Assembly (NCBI GenBank): GCA_024760905.1
Contig: CM045733.1
Coordinates: forward strand, 10,936,001 to 11,000,000
Direction: 5' to 3'
DNA from: Plotosus lineatus
Lineage: Eukaryota; Chordata; Actinopteri; Siluriformes; Plotosidae
DNA: 64,000 nt
Of this stretch, positions 44,520 through 55,290 are shown piece by piece. Every line of letters starts with the position of its first letter. Position 1 is the stretch's first letter. The notes beneath the pieces were generated by a model. It was not told where the DNA came from, did no database searches, and saw nothing but the letters and a program-made list of their open reading frames with translations. Both the position numbers and the translations under genes were made by a program.

Positions 44520-46450
44520 AACCAGAGTTTTCATCGATTGCCAACAAAAAATGTTCTCCGGTTGACCGCAGACACTCAAAACAGCACCTGTGGGGTCAAT
44601 ATCTGAATTTCACCCGGTTAGTACCTGGTGTGTCCACCTCTTGCATTTTGCAGGGCTACACATCTCCTTCTCACCACTAAATGGTTAATCCATGGAAATA
44701 TGAATGACGTGAGATACAGGGATAAAATCCTGAGGCTTATCGTCGTGCCCTTCATCCAACGTCATCACGCTGTATTCCAGCATGACAGTGCTTGGCTAGA
44801 CGATGTATTGAGTTCTTGGATGCTGAAGAAACCCTGTACTCAAGTGACCTGCCTATTCTCCAGTCCTGCCCCGAAGTTCTATTCGATTTCATGGTGTATT
44901 CCTGCCCATAGCATAACACCACCATCTCTATGGACCACTCTTTGTACAGTAGTGGCGTCATTATAGCGTTCACCAGTATGACGCCATAAGCACAGTTCTT
45001 CATCTGATTGGGACAGGATAAAGCAAGATTAGTCGGAGAGAAAAAAACAGTCTCCAGATTGCCAGGTTTCAGTGTGCATGTGCGGTCAAGTCTGGCCTGA
45101 TGACGAACAGCAGTCCAGACCGAGATGCGGATGATGGGAACGCAGACCTCCTTCCCTGAGTTATCTTATTATCCAGGCCAAGATTGTTCTGTTGTGTACA
45201 GCAACCGTCTCTCCTGCAATCCATGTGGCTGGTCTTAACCGCTCCACAGGTGCTGGACACGAATATACCAGTCTTGAGCCAGGGTTGTTTGACGTGGCTT
45301 GCAGGCATGTGGTCAATTGAGCATTGTCCTTCTTCTTCTTCTTCTTCTTTTCCTTTCGGCTTTTCCCTTCAGGAGTCGCCACAGCAAACCATCCGCCTCC
45401 ATCTCACCCTGTCCTCTGTATCTTCTACTCTTACTCCAACTACCTTCATCATGTCCTCCTTCACCACATCAATAAATCTTTTCTTTGGTCTTCCTCTCGG
45501 CCTTCTGCCTGGTAGTTCCAACCTCAGCATCCTACTACCAATATACTCACTATCCCTCCTCTGTACATGTCCAAACCATCTCAATCTAGCCTCTCTGACT
45601 TTGTCTCCAAAACGTCTTACATGTGCTGTCCCTCTAATGTGCTCATTCCTGATCCCATCCATCCTCGTTACTCCCAAAGAGAACCTCAACATTTTCATCT
45701 CTGCTACCTCCAGCTCTGCCTCCTGTCTTTTCCTCAGCGCCACTGTTTCTAAACCATACAACATCGCTGGCCTCAACACCATCTTGGACACTTTTCCTTT
45801 CATTCTTGCCGATACCCTCCTATCACACATCACACCGGACACTTTTCTCCAACCATTCCAACCTGCCTGCATACGCTTCTTCACCTCTTTTCCACACTCT
45901 CCATTGCTCAATTGAGCATTGTCCCAACCTGCAGAAAACAACATCCTAGACGGCTGATGGTGGCATTATGAATATTCAATGCACCAGCCACAGCTCTGAT
46001 TGTCATTCCGACATTCAGCATGCCGAAGGCACATTCTCTGAGGACATGCATCTTCTGGGGAATTTTGATGTTAGACAAATCTGGTCTTTTTGGGGCATTT
46101 TTTTTTTATTATTGGTCCAAACCCAAGGTACTGTTCAGTACTGCTCATACCGTCTAAACAGTGTCTGTACCTACAGCACATGCCTGATTTGGGCATTTTC
46201 GCAAAATTCAGGCTACACAGATATACATGGATTATAAATCACTCTCTTACGCTGATAATAAAGCGAGTTGCATCTCAAATGGAAAGTCATCGCGAGACTC
46301 TCTGTAGGGAGTTCAGTTTGTCCCACACTAAGCACTCAGTCAACTTTCTCCCTTTCAATTTCACTGAAAATAACTTCACTGCTGCATTTCCCCAGATATT
46401 TCTGGGATATTACTCCAAACATAAAACTAAACGAACTTCTTCCAGTTTGT
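44520..46450. pseudogene. Tc1-like transposon relic, halves in opposite orientation
   Basis: Plus strand, 44,690-44,890: VRYRDKILRLIVVPFIQRHH, AVFQHDSAW and SSPAPKF follow the late part of a Tc1-like transposase (VP...FQ-D-N and SPD-type motifs). Minus strand, 44,935 upward: a GVMLWAG-like motif and, near 45,260-45,290, a YIRVQHL-like motif belong to the earlier part. The two halves therefore face each other, as after an internal inversion or a merger of two copies. Many stops. The outer limits are approximate. An RTE fragment sits inside with a 17-bp TSD. Confidence 0.55.
45330..45907 (-). pseudogene. 5'-truncated RTE LINE with 17-bp TSD
   Basis: The target duplication TCAATTGAGCATTGTCC is at 45,313-45,329 and 45,908-45,924. 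The minus strand reads about 180 codons of the RTE C-terminus in one frame: NGECGKEVKKRMQAGWNGW, AMLYGLETVALRKRQEAELE, RLRWFGHVQRRDSEYIG and GRPKKRFIDVVKED. It ends with the RTE tail and a (GAA)n run. It has fewer lesions than the 8.2-kb copy, so it may be younger. Confidence 0.93.
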
Positions 46451-46606
46451 GAAATAAAAATAAAACTTAACTGGCCCGAATGTGTTTTATGATGACCATA
46501 TGCATAACCATATTTTACATATTATTTACACAACAGTTCGAGCTGCACTGTTTCTCATGGCTTCACACCACCCTAAACCTCAAATTGTATCTGCCACACC
46601 CTTACA
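46451..46606. other. No gene or element recognised
   Basis: Short unplaced stretch before the purine tract. Confidence 0.5.
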
Positions 46607-46756
46607 AGAAAGGGGAGGAGAGAAAAATAGAGCTGTAAGTAAAATCTGAGAGAAGAGAACAGAAATGAGCAGAAGAGAACAGCACAAAAGAGAAAATACA
46701 AAGAACTATAAGCAGAAACAGAAAACAATAAGTGACAGATGAGAACAAGAAACAGG
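46607..46756. repeat. Purine-rich tract, left part
   Basis: AG-rich strand with GAAGAGAACAGAA-like words; continues beyond the SINE nest at 47,398. Confidence 0.8.
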
Positions 46757-47397
46757 GGGCACGGTGGCATAGTGGTTATCACATCTGCCTCACAGCAAGA
46801 AGGTACTGGGTTTGATTCCCAGCTCGGGCGTTTCTGTCCAGAGTCCGCATGTTCTCCCCATGCTTCTGAGTTTCCTCCGGGTACTCCGATCCCCACAGTC
46901 CAAAAACATGCACGGTACGTTAATTGGCTGTGCCAAATCACCCCTAGGTGTGAGTGTGAGTATAGATGGTTGTGGCCCTGCGATGGCCTGGCAAGCTGTC
47001 CAGGGTGTAACCCACCCTCGCCAAGAGGATTAAGGTAAAAAAAAAAAAAAGGTAAAATCTGTTGGGCTTTTTACACCCGAGCCATCATGGCTCATCAGGC
47101 CGGTGCTTATCCGCGGGTTCCATAGCGTGAAGCGACGAGTAGTTCAACTCCTCCTGGATGGGACACTAGTCCATCGCAGGTTACTTTCCCAGTATATTTT
47201 TACTGGTACCCATTTATATTGCTGGGTGAACACAGGCACACTTGTGGTTAAGACCTTGCCCAGGGGTCTTAGCACAGTGGGGGTCTAACTGGGATTCGAA
47301 CACACAACCTCCCGATCATGAGCGCAGCACCCTAACCACTACGCCACCGGAAATTAAGCTTAACCGGTTCAAAAAATAAATGAATAAATGAATGAAT
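46757..47397 (+). mobile_element. SINE-B with 14-bp TSD, split by SINE-C
   Basis: The target duplication GAACAAGAAACAGG lies at 46,743-46,756 and 47,398-47,411. The SINE-B head GGCACGGTGGCATAGTGGTT and B box GGGTTTGATTCCC are well kept. The tail stops at AGAGGATTAAGGTAAAA, is interrupted by a minus-strand SINE-C, and resumes with AACCGGTTCAAAAAATAAATG and (GAAT)n. Confidence 0.93.
47050..47348 (-). mobile_element. SINE-C nested in a SINE-B tail
   Basis: Plus-strand order: TTTTACACCCGAGCC, CATAGCGTGAAGCGACGAG, GGGACACTAGTCCATCGCAGG, and head complement with GGGATTCGAACAC and CCTAACCACTACGCCACC. This shows that SINE-C moved after that SINE-B copy. Confidence 0.9.
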
Positions 47398-47718
47398 GAA
47401 CAAGAAACAGGAAAATAACAAAAATGAGAACTGAAGAGTATACGAGAAAAGAATAGAAAAAAACAAATAGATAGTCAAAGAAAAGAACTGGATGAGGAAG
47501 AAGAAAAGAAAGGGGGGAAGCAAATATAGGAAATGTGAAACAAAAAAGAAAAGAATGGAAAATAAAAAGAAAAGAAGTGACAAGATGAGAGGAGTAGAAC
47601 ACAGAAGAGAAGGGATGAAAAGAGAAGAGAGGAATCAAGAAGAGAAGAAAAAGAGAGAGCAAGAGATGAGGAGAAGAAACAGAAGAGAACAGAGAAGTAT
47701 AGACAGAGAGAGAGAGAA

Positions 47719-47754
<36 letters not shown>

Positions 47755-47757
47755 TTT
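47398..47757. repeat. Purine-rich tract, right part, ending in (GA)n
   Basis: About 90 percent A+G over roughly 350 nt, with GA runs at 47,708-47,755. A 123-codon open frame of K, R and E here is compositional and not a gene. Confidence 0.85.
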
Positions 47758-48265
47758 ATTCACATATATAAAGCTCTGGGTTGACTTCTCCATGAAGAGA
47801 GAAGGTTCTAATTGTACAAAAACCCAAACAGCATGCTGTCCAGCTGTAACCCTGAACCCCTGAGACTCAGCACTGGCCCGTACGCATCATTACCATCGAT
47901 ACATACCATTACTGCTCCCTGGGAAGACAAAACTCATCATGAGCAAATGAAAATGCAATCACCGTAGAATATAAGATTATATACAGTCAGGTCCATGAAT
48001 ATTTATACACTGATGGAGTTGCTGTTAATTTCGTGGTCTTCCTACAGGGCAAATCCACCGTAACTGATTAATAAATCAAAAGAAAAAATACATGTCACAC
48101 AGTCTTTAGTCATCAAAATACTCAGAGTCATTGGAGAATAAAACTTCGAAACTAACACCAAAAGGAAAATTCTAGTGAAACACAAGCGTCTTCAAGTTTC
48201 ATTCAAAAAAACATAACTGATGTTTCCAGAAAAATCATGCGAAATTATCTCCAAGAATAGAATCC
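47758..48265. other. No gene or element recognised
   Basis: Unplaced sequence. Confidence 0.5.
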
Positions 48266-48267
48266 TA

Positions 48268-48592
48268 GGGTTGCGGAGAGGCTGGCGTGCATCTCAGCTG
48301 ACCCTGTGCGAGGGTGGAGTACACCCTGGACATCGCAGGGCAGAAACACGCTGACGGCTATGCAGCTACTCTCGACAAAAGTCAACAGTGGTTCTTTTAC
48401 ATGAACCTCTCACCATAGATAGTGAGAGACATGGCCGCCCTTGGATAGCCCAGTCAGCTGCATTGGGGGGGGGGGGGGGGGGGTCGGAAGAGCCGTGACA
48501 ACCGTTGACAGTGGGGCTTGAACACCCAACCTTAGTGCCGATACTTCAGCACCTTATCACTGGGACACCATTGCCCACCATGGCACCAATTG
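48268..48592 (-). mobile_element. Hybrid SINE (SINE-A head, SINE-B tail)
   Basis: Plus-strand order: SINE-B tail complement (TGCATCTCAGCTGACCC, CACCCTGGACATCGCAGGG), then directly CAGAAACACGCTGACGGC from SINE-A, through to the B-box complement GGGGCTTGAACACCC. A poly-G run of about 19 lies at 48,464-48,482. Confidence 0.88.
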
Positions 48593-48933
48593 TCATTCGT
48601 GTTTATGTCTTACCTCCTGAACAAGTTCTGAAAATTTCCTGAACTTTTTTCTGAGAGAACAAATTTAAACAATGAGCGACCCTGGAATGGCCCATACAAG
48701 ATATTTCCAATGAATGCTAGGTAAGTGTCATCCGTTTTTGGTCACAATAATACAGGTTCCCCAACCCTTTGAGATCTGACGCCAATGTAAAATTGATCTA
48801 TATAATCTACTGCATAGCATCTCCCCCCCAATCCCCCCCCCCCCCCTCTATGGAATTTCCACAAAACAGACGGTGTGGAACTGGTTCCACTGGTAGTGTT
48901 GAACTTCAGACTATATGTACAGTATAGGTTTCA
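48593..48933. other. Non-coding, one possible hAT-type end
   Basis: CAGGTTCCCCAACCCTTTG at 48,763 resembles a hAT terminus, but no partner end or duplication was found. A C-rich run sits at 48,823-48,847. Confidence 0.35.
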
Positions 48934-48934
48934 T

Positions 48935-49238
48935 TCATTCATTTTCTGAACCACTTAATACTAGTCGTGGGGAGGCTGGTGCCCATCTCAACCAAATATT
49001 TATGAGGGGAGAGTACACCCTGGACAACTCGCCAGGCCATCACAGAGCAGAAACACGCTGATGGCTATGCAGCCTATACTCTTGATGAAAGTCAGCAATG
49101 GTTTGTTTCCAGGAACATCTCACCACAGACAGTGAGAGACATGGCTGGTCTTTTACAACCCAGTTAACTGCAACAGGGGACAGCAGTGACAATCCATTGA
49201 TAGTGTGACTCGAACCCTATACTTTGGGATCAGTAATC
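48935..49238 (-). mobile_element. Hybrid SINE (SINE-A head, SINE-B tail)
   Basis: SINE-B tail complement (TTCATTTTCTGAACCAC, GGACAACTCGCCAGGCC) joined at GAGCAGAAACACGCTGATGG to SINE-A, which runs to the tRNA-like head (GTGTGACTCGAACCC). Confidence 0.88.
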
Positions 49239-49675
49239 CATTTATGTTGGAAAAGCCCTATAGTGACCTCAAATTAAATAATATACTGTATATGAGCTTT
49301 AATTTAGATTTATATCCAAGTCAGGTGAATGGTTCAGGAATTACAGAAGTTTTTATGCGTGTATATATAAAACACCCCGTGATGCCCCCCCAACAAACAT
49401 AATAGTACAAACCATCATAGTTATACAGAAACTGCTTCAAAGTCAATGATTACCTGAAGTATGGAACCCATAGAAATCACCAGACACTGTTGAAATTCCC
49501 TGTCAAGGCTTTCCTCCAGTGGTTTTTAATGTCATGCCTGTTCTTGGGAGCATGTGAAATTTTGTCAACTGGATTCTGGCCAGATGACTGACTTGACTAT
49601 TGCAGAACACTTTGAGTCATCCTTGGGATTTCACCACCAATGACCCTGCTTTACACTTTATACTGAAATCACTCA
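49239..49675. other. No gene or element recognised
   Basis: Unplaced sequence. Confidence 0.5.
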
Positions 49676-49998
49676 CTCATTCGTTGAGTCACTTAATCCT
49701 ACCTGAGTCACGGGGAGGATGGAGCCTATCTCAGCCAATACTCTATACCCTGAACCACTTGCAGACCAATACAGGGTCAATAGACACAACCATTCACACT
49801 CACTGTCACAGCTAGGGGCAATCTGTAACAGCCAATTAGCCTAGTGTGCATGTTTTTGGACATTGAGAGGAAACTGTAGTGGATGGAGGAAATCCCCATA
49901 TGCACAGTGAGAACATGCAAACTCCACACAGCCCATGGTTGGGAACGTCTGGCTGTGAGGTGGACATAATAACTACTATGCCACCGTGCTGCCATATT
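49676..49998 (-). mobile_element. SINE-B, near full length
   Basis: Plus-strand order: TCACTCATTCGTTGAGTC, GCCTATCTCAGCCAATAC, GCCAATTAGCCTAGTGTGC, GAGAACATGCAAACTCC, and head complement ending ACTACTATGCCACCGTGC. Confidence 0.85.
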
Positions 49999-50126
49999 GA
50001 AATTATATTACAGTAATACACACCTGGCCATGGAACAGCTGTGCAAGTGGTTATTTACTGTTCGGTCCATAGGGGGCTATAAATAAGTTCTGTCCATATA
50101 TTAAGTTATGTGACTGTATATAAATA

Positions 50127-50837
50127 CAGTGGTACCTCACCTTACGAAATTAGAGCTGTTCAAGAGCTTTTTTCTGAACTTGGATTTTTTGTAAAATTAA
50201 CCGCATTTTACATGTAAAACGTGTGATTTGTTCCAAGGCCCCCAATACTACCCCCAAACCCTTTAAAAATTATAAAAGCATACCTTTTAAGGCCCCCTTC
50301 TGCTTCAATATCGTACTGATGGTAGACGGGTTTGGCCATATTCCTTTGCGATATCACTCAACCGCATGCCGTGAGCCCGCTTTTTCTTTTCACTCGCACC
50401 GGAAATCACACGCGCGCATGCGTGTCTTGACCATGTCTTCTTAACAGAGTTATAATCTTACAAATGTTTCTGGAAGGTTAAAAGCCTGAGTCAAAAAAAC
50501 TCATGAAACAACAGTAACTCTGTCCTTAACAGGAAAAGCATTATGGGAGATGCAGCTCCATAATAGCCAATGGGAGAGAGCTGCGTCATCCGTCCTAGCC
50601 AATGGGAGGCCAGCGGGGTGGGATGTTGGGAGATAGCCAATGGGAGGGAGCTGCATCATCCCTTCTAGCCAATGGGAGGCCAGCGGGGCGGGATGTTGGA
50701 AAATAGTCAATGGGAAAGCAGCTCATGCATTGTTTGAATGTTTGAATGGCGTGTTTGGCGCATTTCGTATACAGAGATAAAAAATTTTGGAAAATGTTTT
50801 TCATAACCTGGATTTTTCGTAAGGTGAGGTACCACTG
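50127..50837 (-). mobile_element. Tigger-like element with duplicated CCAAT module
   Basis: Ends CAGTGGTACCTCACCTTAC and GGTGAGGTACCACTG with TA outside. A module of about 80 bp containing CCAATGGGAGGCCAGCGGGG is present twice (50,571-50,640 and 50,637-50,715). The relics of the transposase start lie between 50,360 and 50,400. Orientation is opposite to the 29.3-kb copy. Confidence 0.85.
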
Positions 50838-51093
50838 TATACTGCTCAAGTGGACATGTAGAGTATACAGTATAGACATATCGGCTGTCGGAGCTGAATT
50901 CATCATCTTCCGACAAGAGAAATCATCAACACTGTGGTATAACATTGTTTATTATACACATTTGCATTCAGGAACCCAATGCACATGATGTCGCCTCAGG
51001 TGTCTTAGCGGGTGCAACAGTAAAAAAAACCAGGATTATAAATCATCACCTTGTTAAATAACACACAGACACGAGCTGAGAGACATGCACATG

Positions 51094-51162
<69 letters not shown>

Positions 51163-51462
51163 ATACACCCATACACTCCCCTAAATCCCCCTGTTTCAAT
51201 GCCACAATAGCAGTTGCCATGGGAACTTGCATCAGGACGTGAATTGATGTCACTATCACCTAGTGCTGCGGGCATCAGTAAAGGGAAAAATGACAAACCT
51301 CATCAAAAACACATGTACTGAAAGTGTTAGAGAACTAATGAACACGTCCACATCTGCATCTTAATTCTGTTACTTGCTTAAATTCTGTCTGATTTGCGTA
51401 CCACCTTTAACCATTCTCACTGTCACAAAGCAGACAAATCCCATATACATCAGAGGCCGGGC
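50838..51462. repeat. Non-coding with (AC)n at 51,099-51,162
   Basis: Long AC array; the rest has no coding signal. Confidence 0.7.
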
Positions 51463-51836
51463 AGTGGTGACCTGGTGGTAAGGTTCTGGATCACTGATTC
51501 TAAGGTTGGTGGTTCAAGCCCCACTCTCAACAGTTTGTCACTGCCCCACCCCCCAGTGCAGCTAACTGGGTTATCAAAGGCCGGCCATGTCTCTCACGGT
51601 CCATGGTGAAAGGTTCATGTAAAAGGTGAGAGGTTAATGTAAAATTGCTGACTTTCGTCAAGAGGAGCTGCATATCCGTCAGCGTGTTTCTGCCCTGCAA
51701 TGGCCTGGCGAGCCATACAGGGTATACTCTGCCCTCGCCCGGAGTTGACTGGGATGGGCAGCAGCCTCCCCACGACTAGGATTAAGTGGCCATCATTAGG
51801 ATTAAGCGGTTACAGAAAATGAACGCTGAACATTAG
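51463..51836 (+). mobile_element. Hybrid SINE (SINE-A head, SINE-B tail), longest copy
   Basis: SINE-A head GGGCAGTGGTGACCTGGTGG, B box GGTGGTTCAAGCCCC, middle GGTTATCAAAGGCCGGCC, a small internal duplication of GGTGAGAGGTTAATGTAAAA, then GTTTCTGCCCTGCAATGGCC and the SINE-B tail GGGATGGGCAGCAGCC, with a partly duplicated end (ATTAGGATTAAGCGG). Confidence 0.9.
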
Positions 51837-52192
51837 ATGCTTAATGCTTTAATCAACCAGAGGCAACAATGGTGAGGAGATATTCTCTGAGTTTCTACAG
51901 TTATTTAGGTTTGTACCAATGCACATGCTGTAACGATGCATGAAATCCAGCAAATGTGAGATTTTATGTAATAATCATTGAATGATCACAACGCAGGATC
52001 TGTTGAGTATAAAGAACAACAAGGTTTCAGATTATGCTCTTAAATAATCAATCCTCTGAATCTGCCTTTCTTTTGCAAACAAACATGCTTTCAGGTCCAA
52101 ATAAATATGGCACTTGACAGTTTACCTCGGCTTTCATTGGTTTTCGCGGTTTCATTTCAGAGGTAAAGCCATACAGGCATGCACGCACCACA
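51837..52192. other. No gene or element recognised
   Basis: Unplaced sequence. Confidence 0.5.
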
Positions 52193-52194
52193 TA

Positions 52195-52982
52195 CAGTAA
52201 AACCTCCGCTGACGAACGCTTAAGCTCACGAACTTTTCGCCTCAAGAACATTAAATTTGCGAGCATATAGTCTCTGCTGACGAACTAGTTTTCGGCGGAT
52301 GAACCAAACCACGCGGTCGAACAGCGCCACGGTGGCGGCCACGAGAAGCTGACGCACACTCACGGCGTCACAGTTCGTCACCCCCTTTCTTTGAGTGCGG
52401 AAGTGGTTTGTGTTTGCTAGACATTTTGGACCATATCGAGTGTACTTTTGCTATTATGGGACCGAAAAAGACCCCACCACAGGCGGAGATCATTGAAAAA
52501 CACGAACGAGGTGTGCGTTTGTGTGACTTAGCGTCCCAGTACCAGTACGCTAAGTCTACCATTGCTCCCATCCTTAAGAACAAGGAAGCTATTAAGGGTG
52601 CGTGTGTGGCTAAGGGTGTTTCCAAACAGTAGGCGTTTCCAAACTCTCCTTCCAAACAGTAAGTCCCTCCCTCCCTCCTCCTCCCACTCCATTCCATCAA
52701 GCCATCAACTACCATCACAAAGGTAAATAAAACGACTGTATTATACAGTACAGTTTATTTCTTTAATTACAATACAATAGACATTTATTATACATAAAAT
52801 AAGGTATATTTTTGTGTAGTTTTAAGGCTTATTTAGTAGAAAATTATGTTTTATGGGGACCTGGGAACGGATTATTCTCATTTTAATGGTTTCTTATGGG
52901 AAATAAATGTTCGGAAGACGAACTTTTCGCCTTACACACACTTTCTGGGAACCAATTATATTCGTGAGCAGAGGTATCACTG
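52195..52982 (+). mobile_element. Tigger-like element, second subfamily
   Basis: Ends CAGTAAAACCTCCGCTGACG and TTCGTGAGCAGAGGTATCACTG (imperfect), flanked by TA. It contains a transposase start at 52,456. The ends and interior differ from the GGTACC-ended copies, so it belongs to a separate subfamily. Confidence 0.83.
52456..52632 (+). pseudogene. Tigger/pogo transposase N-terminus, second subfamily
   Basis: Reads MGPKKTPPQAEIIEKHERGV, then LCDLASQYQYAKSTIAPILK and KEAIKG, a clear CENP-B/pogo helix-turn-helix of about 50 residues. It ends at a stop after VSKQ, 59 codons in. The second DNA-binding half and the DDE domain are missing. The element is internally deleted, so it can be moved only with help from elsewhere. 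Confidence 0.85.
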
Positions 52983-53408
52983 TACAGAACACAGAGTGGG
53001 CGGCGCCATTCTGCAGAGTTTGAACTGAGAGCAGTGTTGCCAACTTGCTTCCCAACTTCATACTACGCGTTTTGGTGACTATATCTTACATTACTGTGCA
53101 TCAAACAGATCAATTCTGGTTACATAAACCAATTTAAAGCGACACAAGGAACATGGGACTCATCTGGTAGCGACTCCCAAAAAATTATTTCAGCTCACTT
53201 TCTGATCTGAATGTGACTTTGACATTGTTTTCAGAAGAGAAGTTAATTCTATATTCTAGTCAATTCGTTAATTCAAGAGAGTGTTCTTCAGGTTTTTTCA
53301 GATTTTTAGAGTAAAGCTTTTGCATTTTTAAGGTTTGTCAGATTCCGGAAAGTTTCGTATCCAAATGTTCAGTTACTTTTTTAAGACTATACTGTATTGT
53401 GATGTAAT
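52983..53408. other. No gene or element recognised
   Basis: Unplaced AT-rich sequence. Confidence 0.5.
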
Positions 53409-53409
53409 A

Positions 53410-53693
53410 CAGTGGTACCTCACCTTACGAAATCGATCCTTTCCAGAGCTTTTTTCGTAACCTGCATTTGTTGTAAGTTGAACTGCATTTTTACATTTTA
53501 CATGTAAAACAAGTGATTCGTTCCAAGGCTCCCAATACTACTCCCTAAACCCTTTAAAAATTATAATAGCATACCTTTAAGACCTCCTTCTGCTTCAATA
53601 TCGTACCGATGGTAGACGGGTTTGGCCGTATTCCTTTGTGATATCACTCCAGCCAATTTTTTCTTCTTCTCACTTGGACCGGAAATCACACGC

Positions 53694-53746
<53 letters not shown>

Positions 53747-54256
53747 TGTGTGTGTGTGTGTGTGTGTGCCCGTATGTTGACCATATCTTCTTAGCATATT
53801 TATAATCTTACAAATGTTTATGGAAGGTTAAAAGCCTGAGTCAAGAAATAAAGCATGAAATAACAGTAACTCTGTCCTTTACACAAAAAGCATCATGGTG
53901 GATTCAGCTCTATAATAGCCAATGGGAGGTAGATGCGTCATTCCTCCTAGGCAATGGGATCCCTGTCCAAGATGGCGTCATGTGGACCTGTCCAAGATGG
54001 CGCTTGAGTGAAGGCGACATGAACAACAGCTCATTTGTTAGCCAATGGGAGGCCAGCGGGGTAGGATGTTTGAATGTCATTGATGGGAAAGCAGCTCGTG
54101 CATTGTTTTAATGTTTGAATGGCGTGTTTGAATTTTTAAAATGCTGCTTTCGTAACATGAACTTGTTTCATATACAGAGACAAAAATTTTAGGAAAATGC
54201 TTTTCGTAACCTGCATTTTTCATTTGGTGAAACTTTCGTAAGGTGAGGTACCACTG
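53410..54256 (-). mobile_element. Tigger-like element with internal (TG)n
   Basis: Ends CAGTGGTACCTCACCTTAC and GGTGAGGTACCACTG; TA on the left, CA on the right (one change). A TG array lies at 53,699-53,768 in the place corresponding to the transposase region. CCAATGGGAGG motifs lie at 53,918-54,050. No frame remains. Confidence 0.83.
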
Positions 54257-54630
54257 CAGTTAGCAAATTTGTAGCGGAGCTCCCATGTAGCACCAGTACC
54301 ATTGATAAGGAAAAAGTACCTAACCAACAAGTGGCTTTTGAAATGTCAAAAAAAAAAAAAAAAAAAAAAACCTATAGCTTATGTATGTCCATCCCTCCGT
54401 CTTTGTGATGTATGTGTAGACATGGGAACCCTGTGTTATACTGTAAAAAATTTATATCTTGAAAAAGGAAAGACAGAGTAAGAAGACAGCATGATAGTTG
54501 GGTCATGTGATGTGATGTCATCCTTAATGTCCTGAAATCAATAAACAACTAATGTTATTCTTGCTATTAAAATATTCTGTAATCCTATAGTTTCTTAATG
54601 GTGTACAGTACTTTACATGTCAAAACTAGC
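54257..54630. other. No gene or element recognised
   Basis: Includes a poly-A run at 54,350-54,370. Confidence 0.5.
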
Positions 54631-54633
54631 CCA

Positions 54634-54845
54634 CTGGTGGCTCATTGGTGAGGTACTGGCTTTTTTAGGTTGAGGGTTCAAACCCCACCATCACCAAGTT
54701 GTCACTACTGTCCCCCAAGCGCATCTAACTGAGTTCTCAAAGGCCAGCCATGTCTCTCACAGTCTGCGGTGAGCGGCATGTAAAAGAACCATCGGTGACT
54801 TTTGTAAAGACAATTGAATTGCCGTCGGCGTGTTTCTGCCTTAAG
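54634..54845 (+). mobile_element. SINE-A/hybrid head, truncated at the switch point
   Basis: Head GTGGCTCATTGGTGAGGTAC, B box GGGTTCAAACCCC and middle TCTCAAAGGCCAGCCATG; it stops at GTCGGCGTGTTTCTGCC, exactly where hybrids change to SINE-B sequence. It cannot be assigned to either type. Confidence 0.75.
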
Positions 54846-54984
54846 TGTCGGATTCAAATTTGATCTATTTGAGATAAAAGCAAAAAACATGTTAAGTAAG
54901 GCAAGCTCCACATCTAGGCAGTGCCAAAGTCTATATAATAGCCACCATGTGAATTACAGGGTTATGGGGTCAGTTATATAGTGC

Positions 54985-55230
54985 TTTGTTTCTCTATAAA
55001 ACATCAGGGTCAACAAAAAGTTCTGGATTCAGTTCCTGGGTGTTTCTATTTGGATTCGTATGTTCTCTCTGTGCTGGTGTGGGTTTCCTTCAGTTTCCTC
55101 CCACAGTCCAAAGACATGCACATTAGCCTAATTTGTTGTTTCAAACTGCCACTGGGTGTGGATGTGAGTGTAAATTGTTGTCCTGTGATGATCTGTCAAG
55201 GTGTTCATGGTGTACCCGCCCTTTGTTCAG
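54985..55230 (+). mobile_element. SINE-B, lacking the first part and tail
   Basis: B-box-like GGATTCAGTTCCTGG, body TTTCCTCCCACAGTCCAAAG and TGTGGATGTGAGTGTAAATT, stopping at GTGTACCCGCCC next to the CAT array. Confidence 0.8.
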
Positions 55231-55232
55231 TG

Positions 55233-55290
55233 TCCATCATCATCATCATCATCATCATCATTATCATCATCATCATCATCATCATCATCT
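55233..55290. repeat. (CAT)n microsatellite at a LINE 3' end
   Basis: About 17 CAT units with one TTATC break; in minus-strand sense this is an (ATG)n tail of the adjacent LINE. Confidence 0.95.

Noticed and set aside
47492..47863. 123-codon frame rich in Lys, Arg and Glu
   Set aside because: It arises from the purine tract; no start context, domain or conservation is visible.
48763..48930. CAGGTTCCCCAACC as a hAT element
   Set aside because: Only one possible end is visible, with no matching inverted end or 8-bp duplication; kept only as a note.
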